The notes: generated by a model from the sequence alone, not told the origin. DNA of 64,000 bases from DASUNP01 sp963728545 (GCA_963728545.1 CAVSKO010000002.1:3162001-3226000), one strand, 5' to 3'; numbered from the stretch's first letter, positions 26,224-35,364 are shown. Made by a program: numbers and translations.

Positions 26224-27951
26224 TTGCGAAAAAAGAAGAATCGAGGAAAGAAGGATTCGCGATCTCCTTTAAAGAATTCTTTACGTGGGTTTGTAAAGAG
26301 GACAGTTAGTGTTAATAACCCATCTTTGAATACGTCTGCCTCTGATCTACACGGTCCAAATAATGACCAAAAAAACCGGCCTGTGAACACTACCCGCAAG
26401 AAGGTACCTATCTCTCCTCTTCAGAATCGCTGGATTCTTTTCGCAGTATTCCCGCTCATTCTAGTAAGCATCGTTTCTTTCTGTATGTTATTCTACCTCA
26501 AAAAGACCTCATCAAAGGCTCTTTCAGGAACGATCAGCCATACTGGTGATGTTGAACTCACGTATAAGTATCCTCAATCATCGGGTATAAGTCCCCTTTG
26601 TGGTTGCCTAGCTCCGCAGGAAGCTGACACTTGGCGAGGAATAACATTCGCAGCCCGCACCCTTACACTTGAACGCGAGGCTGATCTATCTTCGCCGCCC
26701 CCAGAAAGTTATCGCGTGACACCTAGAACAGCCTTTTACATTACTTCGCCATTGCCCGCGCCCGTAAATAACTTGAGAGCTAGACTCAAGTTCAAAGCCG
26801 AATTGTATGTAATAGAACTATCGCCCCAAGATGTCTTTGACCCCGACAAATTTGTCAAGAATGGATACCCTGATGTTAGGGTGCTTAGTAGGAAATCCAT
26901 GGAACAGACTGAGTTCATACAATTGATTGGTAGCGAAAAAGTCAATATTCATCTCATGGGGGAAAAGGCTTTAGCAGCTTGGATACCTGCACGTAACTCT
27001 CTAGTAAGTGTGGGAAGTCTGCCAAAGCAATTCCCAGCAGAGAAGAATGTTGCATTCATCGAAGAACGCTATACTAGAGCTCCGCCGCAATATACAGTTG
27101 ATGGATCGGCATTAATCGAAGATCTTGATCTGCCCCTTGGAGACTTCATGGCTTCAACGGTGATTCTATGGACAGAGGAGCGTGCGACGATTTTAACGGA
27201 GCAAGGAACATTGGGGCTTCCATCAAATGGTTCTACTTCAGAGAAAATCATTACTTTAGCCGTCTTGCAGCCTTCGTTCAGTATACGTATTGCCTGTCAA
27301 CCGATGAGTGATGAACTGTTAAATGAGGTTATGGCAAGAAAGTCAGATCTGCTTGAAGGAGACCCTAACCAGAAAGCAGTATTATGGCTTGAACGGGATG
27401 CAGGCCGAGTGCTACTTACAATCACTGATCCTGAAGGGCAAGCTCGGGATTTTGACCAGGTTTATGATGAATTTGAGAAGAATGATGTGATTTACGCTCA
27501 AGTCACTATAGATACATCGGAGGGACCGAACCCACAGTGGGAAAAAGCTGCAATGGATTTTCGCTACCCACCTATCCCTCGTTATGCAGGGTTTAACATT
27601 TTTGGTTCTCTCAGCAGGATGAAAATGGACAACGCCCTTGGAACTCTTCAGGTCGGGACTAAAATCTATCCCCTTAATGTGCCGTCACAGTTAGAACTGA
27701 ATGAAATCGAAGCTTTCCGTGTTCAAGGAGGAACGATGTCGTTTCCAGTACAACTGGATTTAAATCGAGAGGCTGCGATCTTCCATCTTCAAGCCACTTC
27801 AAAAGTATTTGTAAATGGTGATTCTTTAACGACTCGGCTTGATGATTACCGTCCATTCTCTGATTATTTGATGTTAATGTTCGCAGCAATAGGAACGCTG
27901 ACTGGAATCGCTAGTTTAGTAATTAGTTTAGCGCAGTTGAGCAGGAAATGA
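26224..27951 (+). CDS. Large membrane-anchored protein of unknown function
   Basis: 575 residues from a TTG after AAAGGAGAACCC. Very basic N-terminus (RKKKNRGKK), membrane segment ~70-95 (ILFAVFPLILVSIVSFCMLFY), a long extracytoplasmic-type domain, and a C-terminal membrane segment (LMLMFAAIGTLTGIASLVIS). No enzymatic motif seen. Single gene of its cassette. Confidence 0.68.
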   Translation: MRKKKNRGKKDSRSPLKNSLRGFVKRTVSVNNPSLNTSASDLHGPNNDQKNRPVNTTRKKVPISPLQNRWILFAVFPLILVSIVSFCMLFYLKKTSSKALSGTISHTGDVELTYKYPQSSGISPLCGCLAPQEADTWRGITFAARTLTLEREADLSSPPPESYRVTPRTAFYITSPLPAPVNNLRARLKFKAELYVIELSPQDVFDPDKFVKNGYPDVRVLSRKSMEQTEFIQLIGSEKVNIHLMGEKALAAWIPARNSLVSVGSLPKQFPAEKNVAFIEERYTRAPPQYTVDGSALIEDLDLPLGDFMASTVILWTEERATILTEQGTLGLPSNGSTSEKIITLAVLQPSFSIRIACQPMSDELLNEVMARKSDLLEGDPNQKAVLWLERDAGRVLLTITDPEGQARDFDQVYDEFEKNDVIYAQVTIDTSEGPNPQWEKAAMDFRYPPIPRYAGFNIFGSLSRMKMDNALGTLQVGTKIYPLNVPSQLELNEIEAFRVQGGTMSFPVQLDLNREAAIFHLQATSKVFVNGDSLTTRLDDYRPFSDYLMLMFAAIGTLTGIASLVISLAQLSRK

Positions 27952-28038
27952 TTGACGAATAACCTACCAGCTTATTGGATGGAGCCTTTTACAACGTGGG
28001 CTATATTAAAGAAAGATGCTACCACAATAGCAAAGGCC

Positions 28039-28130
28039 GCCTAACAAGCGCATGCAGCGGAGGCCGCGAAGCGAGTCTCGCATCAATCTATCAATACCGC
28101 TCGCGGCCCCGCTGATGCACATCGTTAGAC
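28039..28130 (+). other. attC site
   Basis: GCCTAAC (28039-28045) to GTTAGAC (28124-28130), majority stem. Confidence 0.92.
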
Positions 28131-28169
28131 GTCTGTATGTAGAATGTAGGCTGATGCTATACTCTGGCT

Positions 28170-28448
28170 ATGGAATTTGAATGGGATGAGCAGAAGAATG
28201 CTGTAAATATCAGGAAGCATGGCGTCTCTTTTGAAGAAGCTGTAACTGCTTTTGGCGACCCCTTGTCAGACACATTTGATGTCCCTGATCATTCAGCCGA
28301 AGAGAATCGCTTTATCAGCGTTGGGACATCAGAAAAAGGCAAACTGCTCATTGTGGCCCATACAGATAGAGACGAGCGCATCAGGATTATTAGCGCGCGT
28401 GAATTATCAGGGGAAGAAAGAAGGAGTTATGAAGAAGGAAATAAATAG
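28170..28448 (+). CDS. brnT: BrnT-family toxin
   Basis: 92 residues: FEWDEQKNAVNIRKHGVSFEEA, then RFISVGTSEKGKLLIVAHTD and RIISARELSGEERRSYEEG. Second BrnT of the window, clearly diverged from that at 16468. Overlaps the antitoxin gene by 20 bp. Confidence 0.9.
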   Translation: MEFEWDEQKNAVNIRKHGVSFEEAVTAFGDPLSDTFDVPDHSAEENRFISVGTSEKGKLLIVAHTDRDERIRIISARELSGEERRSYEEGNK

Positions 28449-28665
28449 CGAAATGGAAGACGAGCTTAGACCGGAGTATGACTTTTCCCAATTGAAGAAT
28501 AGGGTAAGAGGTAAGTACGCCGAGAGGTACAAAGAAGGCACAAATCTAGTACTGTTAGCACCAGATGTAGCAGAAGCTTTTCCTGATTCAGAATCAGTCA
28601 ATGAGGCGTTGCGTTTATTGATAAAAGTAGCAAAGACAAGTCGTCTGGGTCAGCCCGACGTCTAA
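28429..28665 (+). CDS. BrnA-like antitoxin
   Basis: 78 residues from the ATG preceded by AAGGAG at 28421 (a longer in-frame ORF from 28252 overlaps brnT and is rejected). Contains LRPEYDFSQLKNRVRGKYAE, then FPDSESVNEALRLLIKVAK, a pattern seen in antitoxins paired with BrnT-like toxins. The stop TAA lies inside the attC inverse core GTCTAAC. Confidence 0.75.
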   Translation: MKKEINSEMEDELRPEYDFSQLKNRVRGKYAERYKEGTNLVLLAPDVAEAFPDSESVNEALRLLIKVAKTSRLGQPDV

Positions 28666-28751
28666 CAAGCGCATGCAACGGAGCGCGGGAATTGAATTTC
28701 GCATCTATTCATCATTGCCGCTCCCGCGCCCGCTGATGCACGGCGTTATGC
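28660..28751 (+). other. attC site
   Basis: GTCTAAC (28660-28666) to GTTATGC (28745-28751). Confidence 0.92.
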
Positions 28752-28914
28752 CGCCACAGGGAAGTGTGTAGATATACCCGACGCTGCGCTGAGTCGCGCT
28801 CGCGCCACAGATAATCATATGCAAGCTAATGCGAGGTGCAGAGCCAATACGGCGCGAGCGCGACGGTGCCCTGACGGGCACGGCGCAGCTATCTAGCAGG
28901 GCAGGCATAACAAC
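28752..28914 (+). repeat. ORF-less structured cassette, copy P5
   Basis: Main stem GTCGCGCTCGCGCC with GGCGCGAGCGCGAC; side hairpin GTGCCC-TGAC-GGGCAC (6 bp); closing GCTGCGC with GCGCAGC. Confidence 0.82.
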
Positions 28915-28993
28915 CGCATGCAACGGAGGCCGCGTGCGCGAGTATCGCATCAAAGGCGAGTGCGGCTCGCGGCCCCGATAATGCGGAGCGTTA
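28915..28993 (+). other. attC site cut in its core by IS66 copy A
   Basis: GCATAAC (28915-28921) and the majority stem end at GAGCGTTA (28986-28993), where the IS66-family element begins. The missing core end (GAC) lies at the far IS66 copy as GTCTAAC at 57181, after an inversion. Confidence 0.88.
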
Positions 28994-30568
28994 GTAATCG
29001 GTCAGTAACGCGGGGAATAGACTAATCCACTAAGAGTATGATCCAAGTTATAATTTCTTGGTGCTTCCCTATTCATTAGCTGCTGTCGGTTTCAAACAAT
29101 GCCTGACTTGGATTGATTTGTGAGTTAGTGGCTATTTTGTCCAACGCTTCTTTGAACTTTTGTCTGGGGTCTGGAACTCGCTTCTTCAATGTTTGCATCA
29201 CACTCATCAACACTTCACGAGTCTTTGCTCCTTCTTCGGCTTGTGACCCGTGGCTCACTTTTCTCGCTATTACTGTCGTACGCAACTCTCTCTCGGCTCG
29301 ATTATTCTCACAAGGCACTCGCCTCTCTTCTACCCAATGGTAGAGTCGGCTCGCTTCTTCCACAAAAAAGTCTTGCCATCGCTTGACCGCCAAATGATGC
29401 GACGGCTCTCGACAAGCCCGCAGGATAGCTCGTTTGATTCGTCTTGCCTCCCGGTAATACTCCTCGTCGTCCGGCCTGCTGCTTTGCAAGCGCATCGCTT
29501 GCGCAACCAACTCCGCCATCGTTTTTGAGTAGGCTTCCACTTCCAACTCGTCTGAAAACTCCGATTGCAAATTGATCAACTCTCTGAGCAAGTGAGCGTA
29601 ACAATACTGAATCTGGCAACCCACGCGCTTGTAGGCCGCATAGCGATCAACGACCAAGTATCCTTTCAACTTCTTCTGATGGCCGAAAACTTCTTCAACG
29701 ACACGAGCCGAGCGCGTATTTCTATAAAGATGCAAACTCACCTTCTCGCTTGCAAAAAGCCAACAATAACCGTTCTTCCCGTCAGTGCGCCAAGTCGTCT
29801 CGTCCGCATGTCGAACGAAGGCTTGTTGGTAGGCTTGTTTCAAGTCCTTCATCACCCGCTCAAAGTGCGCGCCAACTCGATGCAACGCTTCGATGACGGT
29901 CCCATAATTCAACTGCCAACGAGCGCAAACTCTGCCCATCGGCATGCCTTGCAAGTAGTGTGAGTCAACGATCTCGGCCATCAGTTGATTCGATAGTAGA
30001 CTTTTGGGTAAGAGATCAGTCAGGGTTGGCGTAACTTCCACCCCGCACCTCCGACACACCTTCCTCTGGATGCGATAGAGCACTTTGCGTAGGGTGATCG
30101 GATCAATGTCGAGAACCGAACGCTGCCGATACCCTTTGGAAAGCAAAACCGAATGGCAGGTTGAACAAATTGAGGCAGTGGAAATCTCGCGTATCTCATC
30201 AACCTCTTGTGGGCAATGCTTCTTCCTGCCCTTACCAATGTGACCGGGTTTTGCCCCGCCTCGCCTGGCCGAGGCTTCGTCTTTTGAATAGGCTTTCAAG
30301 GGGAGTTGAGATGAGGGCGTGGAGGAGCCAAAGAATCCTGCTTTATCTTTTCGTTTCTGTTTAGACAACTGCTCGCGAAGACGTTGATTCTCTTGTTTCA
30401 AACGATCAATCTCGCGCTGCTTATCAAGACAGCTCTGGCAGGAGTTCACGCCAAGCGAACGGTTCTTTGGTTCTTGATAAACTGAGCGCATCGGACATGC
30501 CTATATGTTGGAGAAATGTCCAACGCTTCCTATTTCCCAAATCGCTCCCCGCGTTACTGACCGATTAC
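28994..30568 (-). mobile_element. IS66-family element, copy A
   Basis: 1575 bp, ends GTAATCGGTCAGTAACGCGG and inverted partner. Single gene (no tnpA/tnpB), as in the ISBst12-like subgroup. Left flank GAGCGTTA; the same 8 bp in inverse sense (TAACGCTC) flank the left of copy B at 57184-57191, not the right of this copy. Confidence 0.92.
29076..30491 (-). CDS. IS66-family transposase (TnpC-like)
   Basis: 471 residues. N-terminal leucine-zipper-like coiled coil (KQREIDRLKQENQRLREQL), zinc-binding CSTCHSVLL and CRRCGVEV, then the DDE part RHADETTWRTDG, YLVVDRYAAYK and PCENNRAERELRTTVIARKVSHGS. Copy B differs by only two residues (Gly/Glu and Asn/Asp). Confidence 0.94.
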   Translation of the reverse strand: MRSVYQEPKNRSLGVNSCQSCLDKQREIDRLKQENQRLREQLSKQKRKDKAGFFGSSTPSSQLPLKAYSKDEASARRGGAKPGHIGKGRKKHCPQEVDEIREISTASICSTCHSVLLSKGYRQRSVLDIDPITLRKVLYRIQRKVCRRCGVEVTPTLTDLLPKSLLSNQLMAEIVDSHYLQGMPMGRVCARWQLNYGTVIEALHRVGAHFERVMKDLKQAYQQAFVRHADETTWRTDGKNGYCWLFASEKVSLHLYRNTRSARVVEEVFGHQKKLKGYLVVDRYAAYKRVGCQIQYCYAHLLRELINLQSEFSDELEVEAYSKTMAELVAQAMRLQSSRPDDEEYYREARRIKRAILRACREPSHHLAVKRWQDFFVEEASRLYHWVEERRVPCENNRAERELRTTVIARKVSHGSQAEEGAKTREVLMSVMQTLKKRVPDPRQKFKEALDKIATNSQINPSQALFETDSS

Positions 30569-30644
30569 GATAGGTAGTATTTCTGCTCCGAGCACTAAAT
30601 CGATACCCTTGAGTTTGAGCAGAGCTTCTTTTGCTAAAAAGATT

Positions 30645-32087
30645 ATGATAGACATATACAAACTTACATGTGGAAGTGATGATGCTGAGCTTGATGAAAA
30701 ACATGGCTTTTTAGATAAAGTTTTTCTTAAAACCTCCATTTATCACCGTGCGAAAGCGGGCCAGAGGGAATTAGTTATTGGTCGGAAAGGTGCAGGCAAG
30801 AGTGCTATCTTCCTAATGTTAAACAAAGCATTTCAGAGTGAAGGAGTCGCTACGATACTAATCACCCCCAAGTCTTTATCACTGCAAAGACTTGATCAAT
30901 TCAAACTGTTTAGTATCAATAAGGATGAATCCTATCTTCTAGGCTGGAAATACATCCTTCTTTTGAAAATAGGCAATGAGGTTTACAAACGTGCTGCTAC
31001 GTTGAGTCTGTCAAAACATCGGAAAGAGTTGAAAGAAAAAATTAAATATATTCGCAGGTTTCTGATTCTAAACAATCAAGTTGAATCAAAATTCCTGGAG
31101 AAGCTTTGGGGACCAGCCAGCTATTTGCACAAGCTAATTTCCAAATTCACGATCAAAGCTTATGGTGTAGAAGGCTCAGTTGAAGTTCCGCAAGCTGGGA
31201 GTAAGATATTGCCGGATAATGAACTTGATAAGCTTCTAGCGAGAATAGAATCAATACATTCTGAATTAGATGATATGCGAATAGTCGTCCTGATCGATAA
31301 GGTTGATGAAATGTGGAACGATAGTGAAGAATCAAAGATGATTATTATTGGATTGATAAAAGCAGTACATGAACTAAACATAGCACTTCGGCGGACTCGC
31401 ACCCTCTTGTTTTTAAGGTCAAATATATACGACATACTCAAGTTCAGTGATGCTGATAAGTATCATACACTTGAAGAAAGATTGGATTGGAGCGAAGATG
31501 ATCTAAAATACCTAATCGCGACACGCGGGAAAGTATCAGCAAGCTTGCCAATGAATGAACCGAATGCTCTCTGGAATTCTATTTTTGAATTTCGAGTGCT
31601 AAATGAGCCTTCATTTGAATACATAGTGAAGCGTACTATGAGGCGACCTCGAGAGCTTATACAGTTCTGTAATAATGCGCGAGCTGTAGCACAAGACAAA
31701 AGGCATGAACAGATTTATAAGGAAGATATTCTTGACGCAGAAAAGCAATACTCCCTATGGAAATTGAAAGACTTAGTGAGCGAGTTTCTTGTTCAATATC
31801 CACACCTTGAAGATGTTCTTGGTATGTTTGAGGGCTTCAAGGCGGCATTCAAACTAGAGGAGCTAAATTCAAGATTGCAAAGTAACAAAGAGAAGCTCAC
31901 TAGGAAGTACCCGGCTCTTCAGTCGGTTAGCAATGACAGAATAATACAGGATCTTTTTACTATAGGCTTTTTGGGAACACGGAAAAGTAATAAGGATATT
32001 TTTATGTATGATGAGCCAAAGACTATCCTTGCACAGCAAGAAATCCTGCTGATTCATCCGGCATTCCATTCAGCTATGGGAATCTAA
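30645..32087 (+). CDS. P-loop ATPase, Sll1717 family-like
   Basis: 480 residues from the ATG at 30645 (a TTG at 30609 is an alternative). Walker A GRKGAGKS at ~46-53, probable Walker B VVLIDKVDEMW, then RTLLFLRSNIYDILKF and TLEERLDWSEDDLKYLIATR, typical of the Sll1717 family often found beside defence genes and in mobile islands. Start lies 77 bp after IS66 copy A, so its native promoter and upstream cassette boundary were removed by the inversion. Probably a standalone defence or signalling ATPase; partner unknown. Confidence 0.75.
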   Translation: MIDIYKLTCGSDDAELDEKHGFLDKVFLKTSIYHRAKAGQRELVIGRKGAGKSAIFLMLNKAFQSEGVATILITPKSLSLQRLDQFKLFSINKDESYLLGWKYILLLKIGNEVYKRAATLSLSKHRKELKEKIKYIRRFLILNNQVESKFLEKLWGPASYLHKLISKFTIKAYGVEGSVEVPQAGSKILPDNELDKLLARIESIHSELDDMRIVVLIDKVDEMWNDSEESKMIIIGLIKAVHELNIALRRTRTLLFLRSNIYDILKFSDADKYHTLEERLDWSEDDLKYLIATRGKVSASLPMNEPNALWNSIFEFRVLNEPSFEYIVKRTMRRPRELIQFCNNARAVAQDKRHEQIYKEDILDAEKQYSLWKLKDLVSEFLVQYPHLEDVLGMFEGFKAAFKLEELNSRLQSNKEKLTRKYPALQSVSNDRIIQDLFTIGFLGTRKSNKDIFMYDEPKTILAQQEILLIHPAFHSAMGI

Positions 32088-32120
32088 GACTATTCATAAA
32101 ATCTCGATGACAAACCATGC

Positions 32121-32213
32121 GCCTAACAACCCGTTGCAGCGGAGGCCGTGAAGCGCAGTTCTTATCGTTTCTTTCAATGCCGTTCACGGCCCCGCTGAAC
32201 GGGAGCGTTATGC
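32121..32213 (+). other. attC site
   Basis: GCCTAAC (32121-32127) to GTTATGC (32207-32213), arms CAGCGGAGGCCGTGAA and TTCACGGCCCCGCTG. Plus-oriented although inside the inverted segment. Confidence 0.9.
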
Positions 32214-32366
32214 CGCCACAGCGAAGTGTGATGATATACCCGATGCTGCGCTGAGTCGCGCTCGCGCCACTGCATAGCCAACTGCCAGTCCAAGCCATTG
32301 CAAGACTAATGACGGCGCGAGCGCGACGGAGGCCTGCGGCCACGGCGCAGCTGAGTTGCAGAGCAA
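32214..32366 (+). repeat. ORF-less structured cassette, copy P6
   Basis: Main stem GTCGCGCTCGCGCC with GGCGCGAGCGCGAC; side hairpin GGCC-TGC-GGCC. Middle loop identical to P1. Confidence 0.8.
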
Positions 32367-32458
32367 GCATAACAACCGCATGCAACGGAGGCCGCGAAGT
32401 GAGGTTCGTATGATAGAATCAGCACGGCTCGCGGCCCCGATAATGCGCAGCGTTAGAC
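32367..32458 (+). other. attC site
   Basis: GCATAAC (32367-32373) to GTTAGAC (32452-32458). Last plus-oriented attC; the next site to the right is minus-oriented. Confidence 0.92.
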
Positions 32459-32538
32459 GCTTGCGGGTGCGCTGGAGATCAAACAAGCCGGGTTATCTAC
32501 CCTTGACCTTAACCTTATTCGGATGCTAAAGCCTTCAT

Positions 32539-32931
32539 GTGGAATGGGAAGACTATTGGCTGAAAGCAAAAGAGAATCTTGAGATGGCAGCAATGGCTTA
32601 TCAAAGCAAGAAACATAATGTCGGTGCGAGTCGAGCCTACTATGCCGTCTTTCTGGCTAGCATTGCTGCGCTTATCAAACTGACCAGTTTTCGTGCTAAG
32701 GATAACGAGTGGCAGCACGGTCAGGTGCAAGCCGAGCTAAACCGACAGTTGATTATGCGAAGAAAGTTGCTGCCGTCTGAGCTTGGACGAACACCTATGG
32801 ACTTGATGGAGCTACGACATTTGGCGGATTACAAACCGCAATCGGTAACGGCAAGAGAAGCCAAACGAGCTTATGATCGAGCAGAGAGATTTTTGTATTC
32901 AATCGAAAGCGCGCTAGGGGATAGAGAATGA
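32539..32931 (+). CDS. HEPN-domain protein
   Basis: 130 residues from a GTG: EWEDYWLKAKENLEMAAMAY, then VGASRAYYAVFLASIAALIK and SVTAREAKRAYDRAERFLYS. This is the UPF0332/HEPN pattern, which in MNT-HEPN modules is a toxin RNase. The canonical R-x4-6-H is not obvious here, so catalytic activity is doubtful. Stop overlaps the next start (ATGA). Cassette lies between two core sites that face each other. Confidence 0.72.
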   Translation: MEWEDYWLKAKENLEMAAMAYQSKKHNVGASRAYYAVFLASIAALIKLTSFRAKDNEWQHGQVQAELNRQLIMRRKLLPSELGRTPMDLMELRHLADYKPQSVTAREAKRAYDRAERFLYSIESALGDRE

Positions 32932-33195
32932 GCCGAGAAACTAGTTGAACAACTTAGACGAACTGCAAGGGGGAATCAAGATGCGCTGACGCAGTACTTG
33001 GCTGCGTTGGAAGAGGTTTATCCTGCGGCTAAGGAAGCAGCGCGAGTGCTGACAAGGCGTGATAATCGAATAATTGTCAGCATTCCACTGCCCAGACGAG
33101 TAAGTGAGCGGATGCGGCTATTTGATCGCATGGCAGAAGTCGGAACGAAGTTGCTGCTTGAGACTGATCAATATATTATCCTGTCGGGTCGATGA
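32928..33195 (+). pseudogene. Small partner of the HEPN protein, frameshifted
   Basis: An ATG overlaps the HEPN stop (ATGA), but the frame MSRETS stops at once. One base less in an A-run (GAGAAACTAG where GAGAAAACTAG would fit) separates it from an open frame LVEQLRRTARGNQDALTQYL that continues to 33195 with IIVSIPLPRRVSERMRLFDR. A 1-bp deletion or a sequencing error is likely; intact it would give ~88 residues, the size of a partner subunit. Confidence 0.55.
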
Positions 33196-33405
33196 GCTAA
33201 AATAAAAGAGATCAACTGACAATGAAAGCCGCGTCTAACGGTTCGCATCAGCGGGGCCGCGAGCGGTATTGGTGGATTGATGTGAAATTCGCTTCGCGGT
33301 CTCCGTTGCATGCGCTTGATAATCAATAGAGGCGGTCTTGCGGGCGACATATAATCACCCGCAGACAGTTGAAAATATTTCTTCTAAGAAAGGAGACCGC
33401 CTAAA

Positions 33406-34431
33406 GTGTTTTACTGCGGAATTGATCTCAGCGCAAGAGACTCTCACCTCTGTGTGGTTGATGAGACCCTATCAATCCATCTTCAGCAGAAAGCTGCTAA
33501 CGAGTTGCCTCGTATCTCGAACCTGCTTCTACCTTTCAAGCCCAACTTGCAGATCGTCGTCGAAAGCACCTTCAACTGGTACTGGCTTGTTGATGGTTTG
33601 CAAGCAAACGGTTTCGATGTCTCACTGGCTCACACGCTCGGCCTGGCGATGATTACTCAAGCTAAAGTGAAAACAGACCGCAGGGATGCTTTCACTTTGG
33701 CAAAACTGTTGCGAGCTGGCGTGATTCCCAAATCTTACATCTACCCAGCCTCCACACGTCCCATCCGTGATCTTCTCCGCCGACGTATGCACGTTGTCGG
33801 ACTGCGGGCGCAGGAGTACGGCTCTCTTCGTCAGTTGCTATTGCGTGAAGGCATACTCTGTAGCTCTCGCAACCACATCAAGCTGGCCGAAGACGAAGAC
33901 CTTCGAGAGTGGTTCTCTCATCCGCTGCTTGTGATGAGCGCGGCTCATCAGCTTGAGAGGATTGATTTGCTGTCGAAGCAAATAACGGAGCTTGAGCAGC
34001 AGATTCTTTCACTGACCCGTGACAAGGCAGATTACAAGCGATTGCTGAAAGTAGCCGGCATAGGAAAGATACTGGCACTGACTATCCTTTACGAAGTGGG
34101 AGAGATCTCCCGCTTCAGCACAGTTCGCCACTTCAGTTCATACTGTAGGCTGGTGCCCGGAGTAGCACAATCAGGGGCGGTCAGCCGCCGGGGTCGCTCA
34201 AGCAAGCAGGGCAACGCTTATCTGAAATCAGCATTCAACCAGGCAGCAGTCGTGGCAGTGCGCAGCTACCCCAGAATCCGTCGCTGCTATCAAGGACATC
34301 TCGCGAGGCATCGGGGCAGCGCGCGAAAGCTAGTAGCCTATAACGTCATAGCGCACAAGCTTGCGCAGGCAGCCTACTATGTAATGAAACAAGGGGAGGA
34401 TTATAGAGAAGAGATGCTGTTCGGGAAATGA
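33406..34431 (+). CDS. IS110-family (IS1111 group) transposase
   Basis: 341 residues from a GTG after AAGGAGACCGCC. The DEDD catalytic part is FYCGIDLSARDSHLCVVDE (first Asp), LQIVVESTFNWYW (Glu) and KTDRRDAFTLAKLLR (Asp); the C-terminal Transposase_20 domain has LLKVAGIGKILALTILYEVG and the serine region QSGAVSRRGRSSKQGNAYL. This recombinase works with an element-encoded guide RNA to insert at a chosen sequence. Confidence 0.93.
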   Translation: MFYCGIDLSARDSHLCVVDETLSIHLQQKAANELPRISNLLLPFKPNLQIVVESTFNWYWLVDGLQANGFDVSLAHTLGLAMITQAKVKTDRRDAFTLAKLLRAGVIPKSYIYPASTRPIRDLLRRRMHVVGLRAQEYGSLRQLLLREGILCSSRNHIKLAEDEDLREWFSHPLLVMSAAHQLERIDLLSKQITELEQQILSLTRDKADYKRLLKVAGIGKILALTILYEVGEISRFSTVRHFSSYCRLVPGVAQSGAVSRRGRSSKQGNAYLKSAFNQAAVVAVRSYPRIRRCYQGHLARHRGSARKLVAYNVIAHKLAQAAYYVMKQGEDYREEMLFGK

Positions 34432-34810
34432 TGCAGTTATGGAGGTCGTCATCTCCGACGCCTAACTGGGACGATCCCGTCGCGTTTGATTGGGAGGCGA
34501 CCTCCACCAGCTATTGTCAACTTTCTGGAATTGCTCTGCCCGCGCCGGTATCTCGTAGATAACTGGAGAGCAAAAGCTTCCCGTCGCGTTTGAGTGAGGC
34601 CGGTGCGGAACGGTTAATCTTCTGGAGCGCAGTCAGCAGCAACAAGACTGAGAGCCCGTTTGGCTGTTTGGTGCAGAGAATCTGACACCGCACAGAGAAG
34701 TAAAAAGTCAGAGCACATGCAGTAGGTGATTAAATGATGCTCGCGAAGAAAACAAGCCTTTCGGGGCCAAGATAGAACTGTTTTCTCTTGACCGCCCGCC
34801 TCTATTGGCT
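34432..34810 (+). ncRNA. Candidate guide (seek/bridge) RNA region of IS1111 element, copy B
   Basis: 379 bp non-coding after the transposase. GCCTAAC (34460-34466) and GCGTTTG (34482-34488) match the two halves of the insertion target GCGCTTG|TTAGGC on opposite strands (13 of 14 positions). A second CCCGTCGCGTTTGA motif about 90 nt later could belong to the donor-binding loop. Several inverted repeats suggest a folded RNA. Confidence 0.58.
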
Positions 34811-34878
34811 GTTAGGCGGCTTCTTGCTAGACCTCTTGACCTCGCTAACACACCTCTCTGAGATCCCTTTCTGCTCCT

Positions 34879-35316
34879 TTAACCACCAGATGCCGCTTCT
34901 GGCAACCATACCTCTGCCCCTTCTGGAACATTGAATGTCTTAGGCATCACGCCTACCACCGTGTATGCGCGCCCATTTACCACCAGAGTCTTCCCAATCT
35001 GAGCCGGGTCTGACCCAAACCTTTGCTCCCATAACTCGTGACTCAGGACAACTACTTGTTGGTATTTGGATTGATACTCATCAGCAACGAAATAGCGCCC
35101 CAACAAGGGCTGCGCGCGCACCGCCTTGATGAAATCTGGTGTAACAAACGCACCCCGGATACTGTGAGAAGCATCGTCTGTAGTTAGCAACAGGGATTCG
35201 ATGCGATAGCTGGTATTAGGAGGAGTAGGGTAATGCGGTTGTGAATCACTTTGATGGCAAGCAACCATTGAAAGGCAGCATGCCAGCACCTGAAAGAACG
35301 TCATCCGTGATCGCAT
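34879..35316 (-). CDS. Orphan MacB_PCD-domain lipoprotein
   Basis: 145 residues. Lipoprotein signal FFQVLACCLSMVACHQS, then the part of the MacB periplasmic core that precedes the permease segments: GAFVTPDFIKAVRAQPLLGR, VVLSHELWEQRFGSDPAQIG, KTLVVNGRAYTVVGVMPK, EGAEVWLP. In the family this domain is flanked by membrane segments and an FtsX permease; here it stands alone with its own lipobox. It might modulate or titrate an MacB-type exporter elsewhere in the genome. Confidence 0.78.
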   Translation of the reverse strand: MRSRMTFFQVLACCLSMVACHQSDSQPHYPTPPNTSYRIESLLLTTDDASHSIRGAFVTPDFIKAVRAQPLLGRYFVADEYQSKYQQVVVLSHELWEQRFGSDPAQIGKTLVVNGRAYTVVGVMPKTFNVPEGAEVWLPEAASGG

Positions 35317-35364
35317 CGTAATATTCTCCTCTGGTTATTCCACAAGTCTCTCAACACCTCAGCC

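Larger units (their letters stand above)
33318..34810 (+). mobile_element. IS110-family (IS1111 group) element, copy B, in attC
   Basis: 1493 bp, same subterminal repeats as copy A, transposase antiparallel to the attC, adjacent to the inverse core. Intact transposase. Confidence 0.92.
33233..34817 (-). other. attC site interrupted by IS1111-type element
   Basis: On the minus strand: inverse core GCCTAAC (34811-34817), insertion, then AAGCGCATGCAACGGAGACC and core GTTAGAC (33233-33239). Closes the MacB-domain cassette. Same insertion point as in copy A. Confidence 0.88.
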
